Made by a program: the position numbers and the translations under genes
Origin: Cyclobacteriaceae bacterium
Lineage (GTDB): Bacteria; Bacteroidota; Bacteroidia; Cytophagales; Cyclobacteriaceae
Length of the DNA: 9,636 bases
Assembly (NCBI GenBank): GCA_028289505.1
Contig: JANQPK010000046.1
Location: forward strand, 1-9,636
Direction: 5' to 3'
Notes under the pieces: model-generated
Told to the model about the DNA's origin: nothing
What the model saw: only the letters and a program-made list of their open reading frames with translations
Databases searched by the model: none
Shown here: positions 1 through 6,183 of the stretch, piece by piece
Layout: each line of letters opens with the position of its first letter
Numbering within the stretch: position 1 is the stretch's first letter

Positions 1-1
1 A

Positions 2-685
2 ATCAATGGATCCCCTGCACCTGGCTACAGCAGTGGGGACGCCATTGCAGCCATAGAACGGGTTGCCGGTCAAAAACTGCCCATTGGTTTTAACCACGAA
101 TGGTCTGGTATGACACGGGAGGAGATCGAATCCGGAAATCAGGCCATTTACATTTTTCTCATCTGTCTGGTATTCGTCTATATGTTGCTGGCCGCACAAT
201 ACGAGAGCTTCAGTTTACCGCTGCCGGTGTTAATATCACTACCTGCGGGAATTTTCGGAGCGTTATTAGCACTAAAGATCTTCGGGTTGCAAAACAATAT
301 TTACGCGCAAGTTTCTCTGGTGATGTTAATCGGCCTATTAGGCAAAAATGCGATCCTGATCATCGAATATGCAGTGATTAAGCGTAGCCAGGGACTTTCT
401 GTACTTAAGGCCGCCATACAAGGGGGAAGTGAGCGGCTCAGACCAATACTCATGACTTCATTTGCCTTTATTGCCGGTCTGATTCCGCTATGTCTGGCCA
501 GTGGTGCCGGTGCCATTGGTAATAGATCTATCGGAACCGCCGCCGTTGGGGGAATGCTAATTGGAACCCTATTTGGGGTTCTGGTGATACCAGGCCTTTA
601 TGTATTGTTCACATTTGGACTCAAAAAGATCCTTCCAGGAAAAAATCCCAAAGAAATAGATATAGAAGCAACCCCAGCAGTCTAA
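2..685 (+). CDS. RND multidrug efflux pump, inner-membrane subunit (AcrB/HAE1 type), C-terminal part only
   Basis: The reading frame is already open at base 2 and ends at TAA 683-685, so only the last 227 residues are present. They align by eye with the end of E. coli AcrB: the porter-domain tail (ending in the GMTREE stretch, compare GMSYQE in AcrB), then the last five transmembrane helices. The helices lie at about residues 48-70, 73-95, 100-125, 147-167 and 178-204 of the visible part. Two proton-relay residues are kept: Lys115 in GKNAILIIEYA (AcrB Lys940) and Thr152 in RPILMTSFAF (AcrB Thr978). The tail is short and charged. Family knowledge: such pumps bind drugs, bile salts or dyes in the periplasm and export them by proton antiport through a periplasmic adaptor and an outer-membrane channel. 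The channel gene follows after 2 bases; the adaptor is presumably upstream, outside the window. The substrate cannot be read from this part. An ATG at 110 is internal and not a start. Confidence 0.95.
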   Translation: MNGSPAPGYSSGDAIAAIERVAGQKLPIGFNHEWSGMTREEIESGNQAIYIFLICLVFVYMLLAAQYESFSLPLPVLISLPAGIFGALLALKIFGLQNNIYAQVSLVMLIGLLGKNAILIIEYAVIKRSQGLSVLKAAIQGGSERLRPILMTSFAFIAGLIPLCLASGAGAIGNRSIGTAAVGGMLIGTLFGVLVIPGLYVLFTFGLKKILPGKNPKEIDIEATPAV

Positions 686-687
686 AC

Positions 688-2145
688 ATGATCAATCAGA
701 GCACATATATCAGAATTTCATTGATAATCAGCTTAAGCATACTGGCAGGGTGTGCGATCAAGAATCCACCACAAGCCTTGAATAATCAAGTGCGATTACC
801 GGGCAATTATCAACCGGATTCTAGCCAAAACACAGCCCTTGACAGCCTGGATTACCACGATTTTTTTAAGGATTCGGTCCTTATCGGTTTAATTGATATC
901 GCCATTAAGAACAATTATGACCTGACTATCGCTTTGCAAAGAATCAATATCGCCGACGCAGCCATTCTGAGACGAAAAGGCCAGTTAGCACCGGAGGGGT
1001 TTGGTACTGCCAACCTGGGTGGCCAAAGGTATGGAGATTACACTGAAGCCGGTGTGGGAAACTATGACACAAATTTCTCAGAAAACATTGACGCTGATAG
1101 GCGTATTCCGTATCCCTTTACCCCGACCTATAACTTTGGAGTAGGGGCAACTTGGGAGCTTGACATCTGGAAGAAGATTCAAAACATGAAAGAGGCTGCC
1201 TTCAACAGTTATTTGGCCACCCGTGAAGCCAGGCAGCTCATCATTACCAATATTGTCGCAAAAGTAGCATCGACCTATTATAATCTGCTGGAAAAAGAGA
1301 ATGAGCTGGAGATCATTGTGAAAAATATTGCATTGCAAGAGCAAGCAGTTGAATTGATCAAAATTCAGAAACTGGCAGGTGGTGTAACTGAACTGGCGGT
1401 TAGACAGTTTAATGCGCAATTGCTCAATTCCCGCAGTCTCGAGTATTCCGTCAAACAAGAGGTTTATGAACTTGAGATAGCGCTCAACTTGCTTCTGGGT
1501 AGGGTACCTATACCAATTACCAGAGGTGTTGGTATCCTGGAACAACAACTACCCACGATGATCAATACGGGAATTCCCAGCGATTTGCTGCGCAACCGTC
1601 CGGATCTGCGTCAGAAAGAATTTGAGCTGCAGGCAGCAAATGCCAATGTTTATGTGGCAAGAGCTGCATTTTATCCCTCTTTAAACCTGACGGCAGCCCT
1701 TGGCTTTGAGGCATTTAAGCCGCAATTGGTTTTAAATCCCAACTCTATAGCAGCAGGAGTATTGGCAAATCTTACCGCTCCTATTTTTAATAAAAAGCGC
1801 ATTCGGGCAGACCTTAAAAAAGCAGCCTCGGAAAACTACGTTTTACTATATGAGTATGAGAAGGCTACCTTGAATGCGCTGTCAGAGGTCCTGGTTAATC
1901 TGAGGGGAATTGAAAATGCACAGAACTTTTATGAGTTAAAGGTACAGCAGGTAGATGAACTTCGAAACGCCCAGCTCACCTCCAATGATCTGTTCATTAC
2001 CGGGTTTGCTAACTATTTGGAAGTGATTACCGCTCAAGCAGCGGTATTTGAGGCTGAACTTTCCCTAATGAAAGCCAGGAATCAGCAATTTCTATACGTG
2101 GTAGATCTCTATAGATCTCTTGGAGGTGGATGGAAAGATCCTTAA
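688..2145 (+). CDS. Outer-membrane efflux lipoprotein (TolC/NodT-type OMF)
   Basis: This is a 485-residue protein of normal length for the family. It starts with a lipoprotein signal: a hydrophobic stretch from residue 8 and the lipobox LAGC with Cys22, so it should be lipid-anchored in the outer membrane. Two outer-membrane-efflux repeats follow, at about residues 60-275 and 295-480. The signature between them, GIPSDLLRNRPDLR (295-308), and the following AARAAFYPSLNLT-like segment (about 318-334) are typical of the NodT group. The protein ends in LGGGW (478-482), another hallmark of the group. It should form the trimeric channel-tunnel through which the RND pump discharges its substrates. 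The start ATG lies 2 bases after the pump's stop codon, so the two are surely co-transcribed and probably translationally coupled. Nothing looks damaged. The exported compound is unknown. Confidence 0.95.
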   Translation: MINQSTYIRISLIISLSILAGCAIKNPPQALNNQVRLPGNYQPDSSQNTALDSLDYHDFFKDSVLIGLIDIAIKNNYDLTIALQRINIADAAILRRKGQLAPEGFGTANLGGQRYGDYTEAGVGNYDTNFSENIDADRRIPYPFTPTYNFGVGATWELDIWKKIQNMKEAAFNSYLATREARQLIITNIVAKVASTYYNLLEKENELEIIVKNIALQEQAVELIKIQKLAGGVTELAVRQFNAQLLNSRSLEYSVKQEVYELEIALNLLLGRVPIPITRGVGILEQQLPTMINTGIPSDLLRNRPDLRQKEFELQAANANVYVARAAFYPSLNLTAALGFEAFKPQLVLNPNSIAAGVLANLTAPIFNKKRIRADLKKAASENYVLLYEYEKATLNALSEVLVNLRGIENAQNFYELKVQQVDELRNAQLTSNDLFITGFANYLEVITAQAAVFEAELSLMKARNQQFLYVVDLYRSLGGGWKDP

Positions 2146-2186
2146 AATACAGTAAGAGTTTATATCAAAACATAAATGCGCTGATA

Positions 2187-2558
2187 ATGGAAAATGTAGG
2201 TTATCGAATTGAAGGTATGACCATGGCTATCACCAACATGGAACAAATGCTAGAGTTCTATGCTAACACTTTTAATATTCAATTCACGGAAAAAGAAATG
2301 TATGGCTCCAAGTTGTATTCAGGCATTTGGGGAGATTTAAGTCTGCTGTTTTGTCCAGCACAAGTTGCTGGGAATACCGCTGACCAAAATCGACATCAAT
2401 TTGATGTGGTAGTTTCCGATTTGAATCAAACTATTGCCATTACTACCAAATATGGAGGTAAGACCATGGGAGAAATAGTAGAAGACGAAAGTTCCTGGAG
2501 TATTGGGATATACGATCCGGACCAGAATTCAATTCTATTCAAGCAATTGAAAGATTAA
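2187..2558 (+). CDS. VOC-superfamily protein (glyoxalase/bleomycin-resistance fold), first copy
   Basis: With the start at ATG 2187 this is a 123-residue protein, the usual size of a single VOC domain made of two beta-alpha-beta-beta-beta halves. The first half has the typical helix MEQMLEFYANTFNI (18-31). The second has HQFDVVVSDLNQTI (70-83) and the closing loop YDPDQNSILFK (109-119). In metal-dependent VOC enzymes this last strand usually carries a Glu ligand (DPDGNxxE); here that position is not acidic, and the N-terminal His ligand is also not obvious. It may therefore bind a ligand without catalysis, as in antibiotic-sequestering members, or use another mechanism. An upstream in-frame ATG at 2130 would add 19 residues and overlap the efflux gene, but those residues do not look like VOC sequence. 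The GGAGG before that ATG is explained by the Gly-Gly-Gly-Trp codons of the efflux protein. Specific function unknown. Confidence 0.85.
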   Translation: MENVGYRIEGMTMAITNMEQMLEFYANTFNIQFTEKEMYGSKLYSGIWGDLSLLFCPAQVAGNTADQNRHQFDVVVSDLNQTIAITTKYGGKTMGEIVEDESSWSIGIYDPDQNSILFKQLKD

Positions 2559-2604
2559 CCAACTACTTTTTATATACTCACGATTGCTGTCCAGTAGAGA
2601 GATC

Positions 2605-3087
2605 ATGACAATCAGGACATTAAAACCAGGCGAATCCAATTTTTTAGCAGAAATGCTCTATGAAGCGATTTTTATCCCTGAAGGACATGAGCCTTTACCC
2701 AAAGAAATAGTCAAAGACAAGTCTTTGTCAAAGTACATTGTAGATTGGGGGAAGGACAAATTTGACATTGCCCTGGTCATGGAAGTAGACCAGCAACTTG
2801 CTGGTGCAATTTGGGGACGTCTCTTAACCAAGGAGAACAAAGGGTTCGGGTACATTGATGACAATACTCCTGAATTGAGTATGGCCGTCAAAAATGAATA
2901 CCGCAATCATGGAATAGGCACAAAGCTGATCGAAGCAATCGAAACTGAATATCAGAAAATTGGAGTGGAATTTTTGTCGCTTAGTGTGGACAAGGCGAAT
3001 AACGCTTTAAATCTTTACCAAAGAGTTGGGTATAAGATTGTAGAAGAAACGAAGACATCTTGGACCATGCAAAAAAAAATAAAATAA
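2605..3087 (+). CDS. GNAT-family N-acetyltransferase
   Basis: This is a 160-residue single-domain protein that should transfer an acetyl group from acetyl-CoA to an amine. The acetyl-CoA pyrophosphate-binding motif is clear: strand ELSMAV (90-95), then YRNHGIGTKLIEAIE (99-113), matching R/Q-x-x-G-x-G/A followed by the long helix. The C-terminal motif NNALNLYQRVGYK (132-144) matches the typical N-x-x-A-x-x-L-Y-x-x-x-G-F/Y of the fold. The N-terminal part (about 1-75) is the variable acceptor-binding region and gives no substrate hint. I chose ATG 2605; a TTG at 2584 in the same frame would add seven unconserved-looking residues. The gap from the upstream VOC gene is 46 bases. The stop codon TAA (3085-3087) overlaps a small inverted repeat that begins a direct repeat described separately. 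The substrate could be an antibiotic, an amino acid or a polyamine. Confidence 0.92.
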   Translation: MTIRTLKPGESNFLAEMLYEAIFIPEGHEPLPKEIVKDKSLSKYIVDWGKDKFDIALVMEVDQQLAGAIWGRLLTKENKGFGYIDDNTPELSMAVKNEYRNHGIGTKLIEAIETEYQKIGVEFLSLSVDKANNALNLYQRVGYKIVEETKTSWTMQKKIK

Positions 3088-3116
3088 CGGGCTTACTAAT
3101 ATGGTATAATGCCGTT
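3086..3116 (+). repeat. Small imperfect stem-loop at the end of the GNAT gene
   Basis: AACGG (3086-3090) is the reverse complement of CCGTT (3112-3116). One further C-G pair (3092 with 3111) forms if G3091 is bulged. The loop is about 20 bases and A/T-rich. There is no T-run after the stem, so it is a poor intrinsic terminator. The outermost AAC and GTT recall the ends of integron attC sites. However, the neighbouring bases do not fit the RYYYAAC/GTTRRRY boxes well, so I make no attC claim. Confidence 0.35.
3090..3112 (+). repeat. Direct repeat flanking the second VOC gene, copy 1
   Basis: This copy begins 2 bases after the GNAT stop codon. It shares the exact 10-mer GGCTTACTAA with the copy at 3547-3570. 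After a spacer of slightly different length, both share TGGTATA, and both close with TGC. It occupies the junction between two genes, not coding sequence. A shorter look-alike (TTACTAA at 4585-4591) precedes the PhzF-like gene, but this may be chance. Confidence 0.5.
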
Positions 3117-3133
3117 GACAAACACCAAGAACA

Positions 3134-3547
3134 ATGAGTGAGCATACTAATAACCCTTTTCCAGATTCCGCATTAACTACCATATTAGTAGTGTCAAATA
3201 TGGCCAAATCAAAGGAATTTTATGTGGATGTTCTGGGAGCTAAGATATTTCGTGAATACGGTGGTGATTCACTGGTGCTAGAGTTTTTAAGTAATTGGAT
3301 TTTACTGGTTACTCCTGGTGGACCAACTGAGGATAAACCAGATACTTATTTTATACCACCAGTAGATAAGGATTCAATTAGCCATGCCTATACCATTAGG
3401 GTAACTGATTGTAGAAAATCTTACCAAATATTAAAAGCTAAAGGGGCTGACTTTATAACACCGCCGATGGACAGAGGTGCCGAAACAAGATGCTTTTTCA
3501 GAGATCCAGACGGTCATCTTTTCGAAATAAGCGAATATCGCCAATAG
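3134..3547 (+). CDS. VOC-superfamily protein (glyoxalase/dioxygenase-like fold), second copy
   Basis: This 137-residue single-domain protein has the classic VOC pattern. The first half has ALTTILVVSNMAKSKEFYVDVLGAK (13-37). The second half has SHAYTIRVTDCRKSYQILKAKGADF (83-107), closing with FRDPDGHLFEISEY (122-135). His84 and Glu131 sit where metal ligands usually are, while the usual first-strand His is replaced by Thr. Metal binding is therefore possible but incomplete by eye. Unlike the first VOC protein of the window it keeps the Glu, so the two are not recent duplicates and probably act on different compounds. Family members include glyoxalase I, fosfomycin and bleomycin resistance proteins and extradiol dioxygenases; this sequence does not let me choose. 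The start ATG is preceded by an A-rich leader without a Shine-Dalgarno motif. The gene is bracketed by two copies of a direct repeat, which suggests it may have arrived as a unit. Confidence 0.87.
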   Translation: MSEHTNNPFPDSALTTILVVSNMAKSKEFYVDVLGAKIFREYGGDSLVLEFLSNWILLVTPGGPTEDKPDTYFIPPVDKDSISHAYTIRVTDCRKSYQILKAKGADFITPPMDRGAETRCFFRDPDGHLFEISEYRQ

Positions 3548-3570
3548 GCTTACTAAGACTTGGTATATGC
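3547..3570 (+). repeat. Direct repeat flanking the second VOC gene, copy 2
   Basis: This copy starts on the last base of the VOC stop codon and runs into the first codons of the D-lactate dehydrogenase gene (ATG at 3567). It matches copy 1 (3090-3112) in GGCTTACTAA, TGGTATA and the final TGC, with two extra bases in the spacer. The AAC...GTT stem that surrounds copy 1 is not kept here. The distance between copies is 457 bases, just enough for one VOC gene. Confidence 0.5.
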
Positions 3571-4565
3571 ATAAAATAGGAGTTTACAGCGCAAAACCTT
3601 ACGACAAGAGTTTTCTGGAAGCCGCTGCAAAAGGGCATGATCTGGAGTTTCACTTTTTTGAGGATTCGCTCTCTGAAGAAATGGTAAGCACCTTGAAGGA
3701 CTTTGAGATAATATGCTTGTTTGTAAACGATATGGTGAACCGATCGATGATGGTAAAGCTGGCATCAAATAAGGTAAAGTTGATTGCATTAAGGTGCGCT
3801 GGGTTCAATAATGTTGATTTAACAGCTGCCAAGGAATATGGAATAAAGGTGGTTCGAGTACCGGCTTACTCGCCCTATGCCGTTGCAGAGCACACTTTAG
3901 CCATGATCATGACCCTGAATAGGAAAACGCATCGAGCCTATAACCGGGTAAGGGAGAACAATTTTTCTCTTAATGGTTTGATGGGCTTTGACCTTAATGG
4001 TAAAACAGTAGGTGTAATTGGCACCGGTAAAATTGGGCAAATTTTTTGCAAGATAATGCAAGGTTTAAACTGCCAGGTTGTTGCCTACGATCCCCATCCT
4101 AATCAGGAACTCCAAACCGCCGGTGTGAAATACCTGACGTTGCAAGAGCTATTTAAAGCATCTGATATCATTTCCTTACAGTGCCCACTCACTGAGGAAA
4201 CCAAATATCTAATCAATAGCGGTACTATTGGTATGATGAAAGAAGGTGTGATGCTCATCAACACCAGCCGCGGGGGCCTCATCAATACACAAGCACTGAT
4301 AAGCGGATTAAAATCACGTAGAATTGGTTATTTGGGGATTGATGTTTACGAACAAGAGGAGAATCTCTTCTTCGAAGACCTGAGCGATCAAATTATAGAA
4401 GATGACTTAATCATGAGGTTGATTACTTTTCCCAATGTTTTGATCACTGCTCATCAAGCGTTTTTTACAAAAAATGCCATGGACAATATTGCCAACACCA
4501 CGGTAATGAATATAGAGCAATTTATAAAAGGTGATGAACTAGAAAATGAGTTAAAGGTTGACTAA
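3567..4565 (+). CDS. ldhA: D-lactate dehydrogenase (E. coli LdhA type)
   Basis: The 332-residue cytoplasmic enzyme should reduce pyruvate to D-lactate with NADH, the fermentative reaction of LdhA. It matches E. coli LdhA almost end to end by eye, including ALRCAGFNNVDL (74-85), VVRVPAY (95-101) and NTSRGGLI (232-239). The Rossmann motif GTGKIG is at 152-157, and Asp175 after the second strand favours NAD over NADP. The active-site residues known for D-LDHs are all present at the standard numbers: Arg235, Asp259, Glu264 and His296 (in TAHQAF). The start ATG at 3567 gives MHKIGVYSAK, aligning with MKLAVYSTK of E. coli. The upstream VOC gene ends 19 bases before, and the next gene starts 28 bases after. 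Adjacent VOC proteins could hint at methylglyoxal/D-lactate metabolism, but that is only a suggestion. Other 2-hydroxyacid dehydrogenases are less likely given the close match. Confidence 0.95.
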   Translation: MHKIGVYSAKPYDKSFLEAAAKGHDLEFHFFEDSLSEEMVSTLKDFEIICLFVNDMVNRSMMVKLASNKVKLIALRCAGFNNVDLTAAKEYGIKVVRVPAYSPYAVAEHTLAMIMTLNRKTHRAYNRVRENNFSLNGLMGFDLNGKTVGVIGTGKIGQIFCKIMQGLNCQVVAYDPHPNQELQTAGVKYLTLQELFKASDIISLQCPLTEETKYLINSGTIGMMKEGVMLINTSRGGLINTQALISGLKSRRIGYLGIDVYEQEENLFFEDLSDQIIEDDLIMRLITFPNVLITAHQAFFTKNAMDNIANTTVMNIEQFIKGDELENELKVD

Positions 4566-4593
4566 GAAAGATAGAAACTGATTTTTACTAACA

Positions 4594-5376
4594 ATGGAAT
4601 TGGATATTTATCAGGTAGACGCGTTCACGGACAGGCTATTTGGCGGTAACCCGGCTGCAGTATGTCCATTAGAAGACTGGATTGCTCCTGCCATGATGCA
4701 AAACATCGCCGCAGAGAATAATTTAGCTGAAACTGCCTTTATGGTTAGAAAAGAAGACGTCTACGAAATACGTTGGTTTATGCCCCATGATGAAATTGAT
4801 CTATGTGGGCATGCCACGCTGGCTTCTGCCTTTGTTCTTTTCAATTATATACGACCTGATCTGGATGTCGTACATTTTAAGTCTCAAAGCGTTGGTTTAA
4901 CCGCGCATAAGTCCGAGGATGGAAACATTATACTGGACTTTCCCTCTCGTCCACCAACTAAAATCGAAATCCCACCAGTGGTACATACTGCATTTAATCA
5001 TAAGCCCACCGAGGCATTGGCGAGTAGGGATTTGCTTTTACTTTTTGATCATGAAGAAGAAATCAGAACCTTAGAGTATAATTTGACTTTTCTTAAAGAT
5101 CTACCATACTTAGGGATTGTTGCTACCGCCAAAGGCATTGAAGTGGATTTTGTGTCCCGGGTATTTGATGCCAACGCTTCTATGCCGGAAGATCCGGTTA
5201 CAGGTTCTGCACACTCATCTTTGATACCTTATTGGAGCAAAAAACTTAACAAAGAGCATCTAATCGCCAAACAATTATCGGAAAGAGAAGGGGATTTAAT
5301 ATGTAAGCTTGATAACCAAAGAGTGCATATTGCGGGAAAAGCTGTGCTATACTTAAAAGGAAAGATTTACCTATAA
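4594..5376 (+). CDS. PhzF-family isomerase/epimerase-like protein
   Basis: This 260-residue protein has the diaminopimelate-epimerase-like fold of the PhzF family (E. coli YddE is a well-known member). The N-terminus ELDIYQVDAFTDRLFGGNPAAV (2-23) is diagnostic. The catalytic Glu of PhzF corresponds to Glu46 in NNLAETAF. The first-half motif IDLCGHATLA is at 69-78, and the second-half motif EDPVTGSAHSS is at 199-209. All key elements are intact, and length is normal for the short members. PhzF itself isomerises a phenazine precursor, but no other phenazine genes are seen here, so that role is not supported. Most chromosomal PhzF-like proteins have no proven substrate. The start is 28 bases after the ldhA-like gene, which suggests shared transcription. 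I give no gene symbol because the specific function is unknown. Confidence 0.9.
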   Translation: MELDIYQVDAFTDRLFGGNPAAVCPLEDWIAPAMMQNIAAENNLAETAFMVRKEDVYEIRWFMPHDEIDLCGHATLASAFVLFNYIRPDLDVVHFKSQSVGLTAHKSEDGNIILDFPSRPPTKIEIPPVVHTAFNHKPTEALASRDLLLLFDHEEEIRTLEYNLTFLKDLPYLGIVATAKGIEVDFVSRVFDANASMPEDPVTGSAHSSLIPYWSKKLNKEHLIAKQLSEREGDLICKLDNQRVHIAGKAVLYLKGKIYL

Positions 5377-5381
5377 CCGAC

Positions 5382-5507
5382 ATGTCGATTTTCAATTGGA
5401 AACATTCAGATATTCGATACCTTCTTTTTGATTTTTTGCTTTCTCTTTCGAGCTGCCACAAACCGGAAGAAATCAAAGAGAATAACCCAAAACTGTTTTC
5501 TGTTTAA
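5382..5507 (+). CDS. Small ORF with lipoprotein signal peptide: truncated gene remnant or very small lipoprotein
   Basis: A 41-codon frame starts at ATG 5382, 5 bases after the PhzF-like stop, and ends at TAA 5505-5507. It begins MSIFNWKHSDIRYLL, continues with a hydrophobic stretch and a lipobox LSSC (Cys25), then the hydrophilic tail CHKPEEIKENNPKLFSV. This is the normal look of a Bacteroidota lipoprotein N-terminus: positive charge, hydrophobic core, Cys, then a polar linker. The mature part would be only 17 residues. Either the gene lost its body through deletion or insertion of the methyltransferase gene that follows 46 bases later, or it is a real tiny lipoprotein. I see no continuation of the protein in another frame before 5554. 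The aspartate inside the hydrophobic region (FDF) is slightly unfavourable for a working signal peptide and fits a decaying gene. Confidence 0.45.
   Translation: MSIFNWKHSDIRYLLFDFLLSLSSCHKPEEIKENNPKLFSV
5422..5482 (+). repeat. A/T-rich inverted repeat within the small lipoprotein-like ORF
   Basis: Bases 5422-5437 can pair with 5467-5482 over 16 positions, 14 Watson-Crick and two G-U, leaving a 29-base loop. The same right arm (AAAGAGAA, 5475-5482) is also the exact complement of TTCTCTTT at 5441-5448, so two alternative hairpins compete for it. The stem is weak because it is nearly all A-T. T-rich signal-peptide codons followed by Lys/Glu codons would create such pairing without selection, so a regulatory role is uncertain. 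Confidence 0.35.
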
Positions 5508-5553
5508 TTAAGTAAATTCCGCATTGAGCCTATAACAAGGATTAAACAATAAG

Positions 5554-6183
5554 ATGACCGATTCCTGGCTAAACATGTGGAACAACAGATTCAAAGAAAC
5601 TGAATATGTCTATGGAACAGTACCAAATGAATTTCTCAAACAGCAAATCCAAAAACTAAAAGCAGGAAGCATTCTTTTCGGAGCTGAAGGAGAAGGCAGA
5701 AACGCAGTTTACGCTGCACAAATTGGTTGGGATGTTTGTGCTTTTGACATTAGCCAAGCAGGAAAAATCAAGGCATTGAAACTCGCTGAAAAAAACAACG
5801 TTTCGATTGATTATCAAGTGGGAGAATTACCGGACTTAGTATATCAAAACCAAAAGTTTGATGCCATTGCACTAATTTACGCCCATTTTCCTCCGAACTT
5901 AAGATCTGAGTACCACAGATTGCTGGATCAAAAACTAAAAACAGGAGGAACCATAATTTTCGAGGCATTCGGTAAAAACCACCTGAAATACCGTAACGCC
6001 AATCCAAAAATTGGAGGACCACACGATTTGGACTTTTTATTTTCAACAGAGGAATTGAAATTGGACTTTGCAAATTATCAAGTACTTCAACTTGAAGAAA
6101 CAGAAGTCGAGTTAAACGAAGGAAACTATCATGTCGGAAAAGGCTCGGTAATAAGATTTATAGGACGAAAATTCCAATTATGA
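5554..6183 (+). CDS. Class I SAM-dependent methyltransferase (TehB-like)
   Basis: The 209-residue protein should transfer a methyl group from S-adenosylmethionine to a small molecule. The opening WNNRFKETEYVYGTVPNEFL (9-28) is typical of the TehB-like group. SAM-binding motif I is ILFGAEGEGRNAVYAA (40-55), and the acidic end of strand 2 is Asp65 in CAFDIS. The motif IV region is FDAIALIYAHFPP (102-114), and LKTGGTIIFEAF (128-139) follows. The C-terminal HVGKGSVIRFIGRK (193-206) is also a family trait. No membrane segment or signal is seen, so it is cytoplasmic. TehB homologues are linked to tellurite or thiopurine methylation, but the natural substrate is mostly unknown. A 177-base gap holding a gene fragment precedes it. 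Its stop codon overlaps the next start (ATGA, 6180-6183), which suggests translational coupling to a lipoprotein gene, an unusual partner for this enzyme. Confidence 0.9.
   Translation: MTDSWLNMWNNRFKETEYVYGTVPNEFLKQQIQKLKAGSILFGAEGEGRNAVYAAQIGWDVCAFDISQAGKIKALKLAEKNNVSIDYQVGELPDLVYQNQKFDAIALIYAHFPPNLRSEYHRLLDQKLKTGGTIIFEAFGKNHLKYRNANPKIGGPHDLDFLFSTEELKLDFANYQVLQLEETEVELNEGNYHVGKGSVIRFIGRKFQL

Noticed and set aside
1078..1548. 156-codon open frame on the - strand
   Set aside because: It lies wholly within the well-supported outer-membrane efflux gene on the + strand and shows no recognisable domain.
2130..2186. Longer start of the first VOC gene at ATG 2130 with GGAGG just upstream
   Set aside because: The GGAGG and the ATG lie within the Gly-Gly-Gly-Trp codons ending the efflux protein. 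The extra 19 residues do not resemble a VOC N-terminus.
3086..3116. A true integron attC site
   Set aside because: The outer AAC and GTT are present, but the bases beside them do not fit the R boxes, and no integron integrase lies in the window. Kept only as a cassette-like repeat.
3104..3120. TATAAT-like and TTGACA hexamers between the GNAT and second VOC genes
   Set aside because: They are in the wrong order for a + strand promoter (the TATAAT-like hexamer comes first), do not form one on the - strand, and this kind of organism does not use that consensus.
4594..5376. A phenazine biosynthesis gene
   Set aside because: Only PhzF-family features are seen. None of the other phenazine genes is nearby, and most PhzF-like proteins are not involved in phenazine synthesis.
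5378..5387. Palindrome CGACATGTCG followed by ATTTTC as a terminator for the PhzF-like gene
   Set aside because: The palindrome has no loop, so only a 3-bp stem could fold, and the T stretch is too short.
5768..6073. 101-codon open frame on the - strand
   Set aside because: It lies inside the methyltransferase gene, whose motifs span the same bases, and its protein has no family features.
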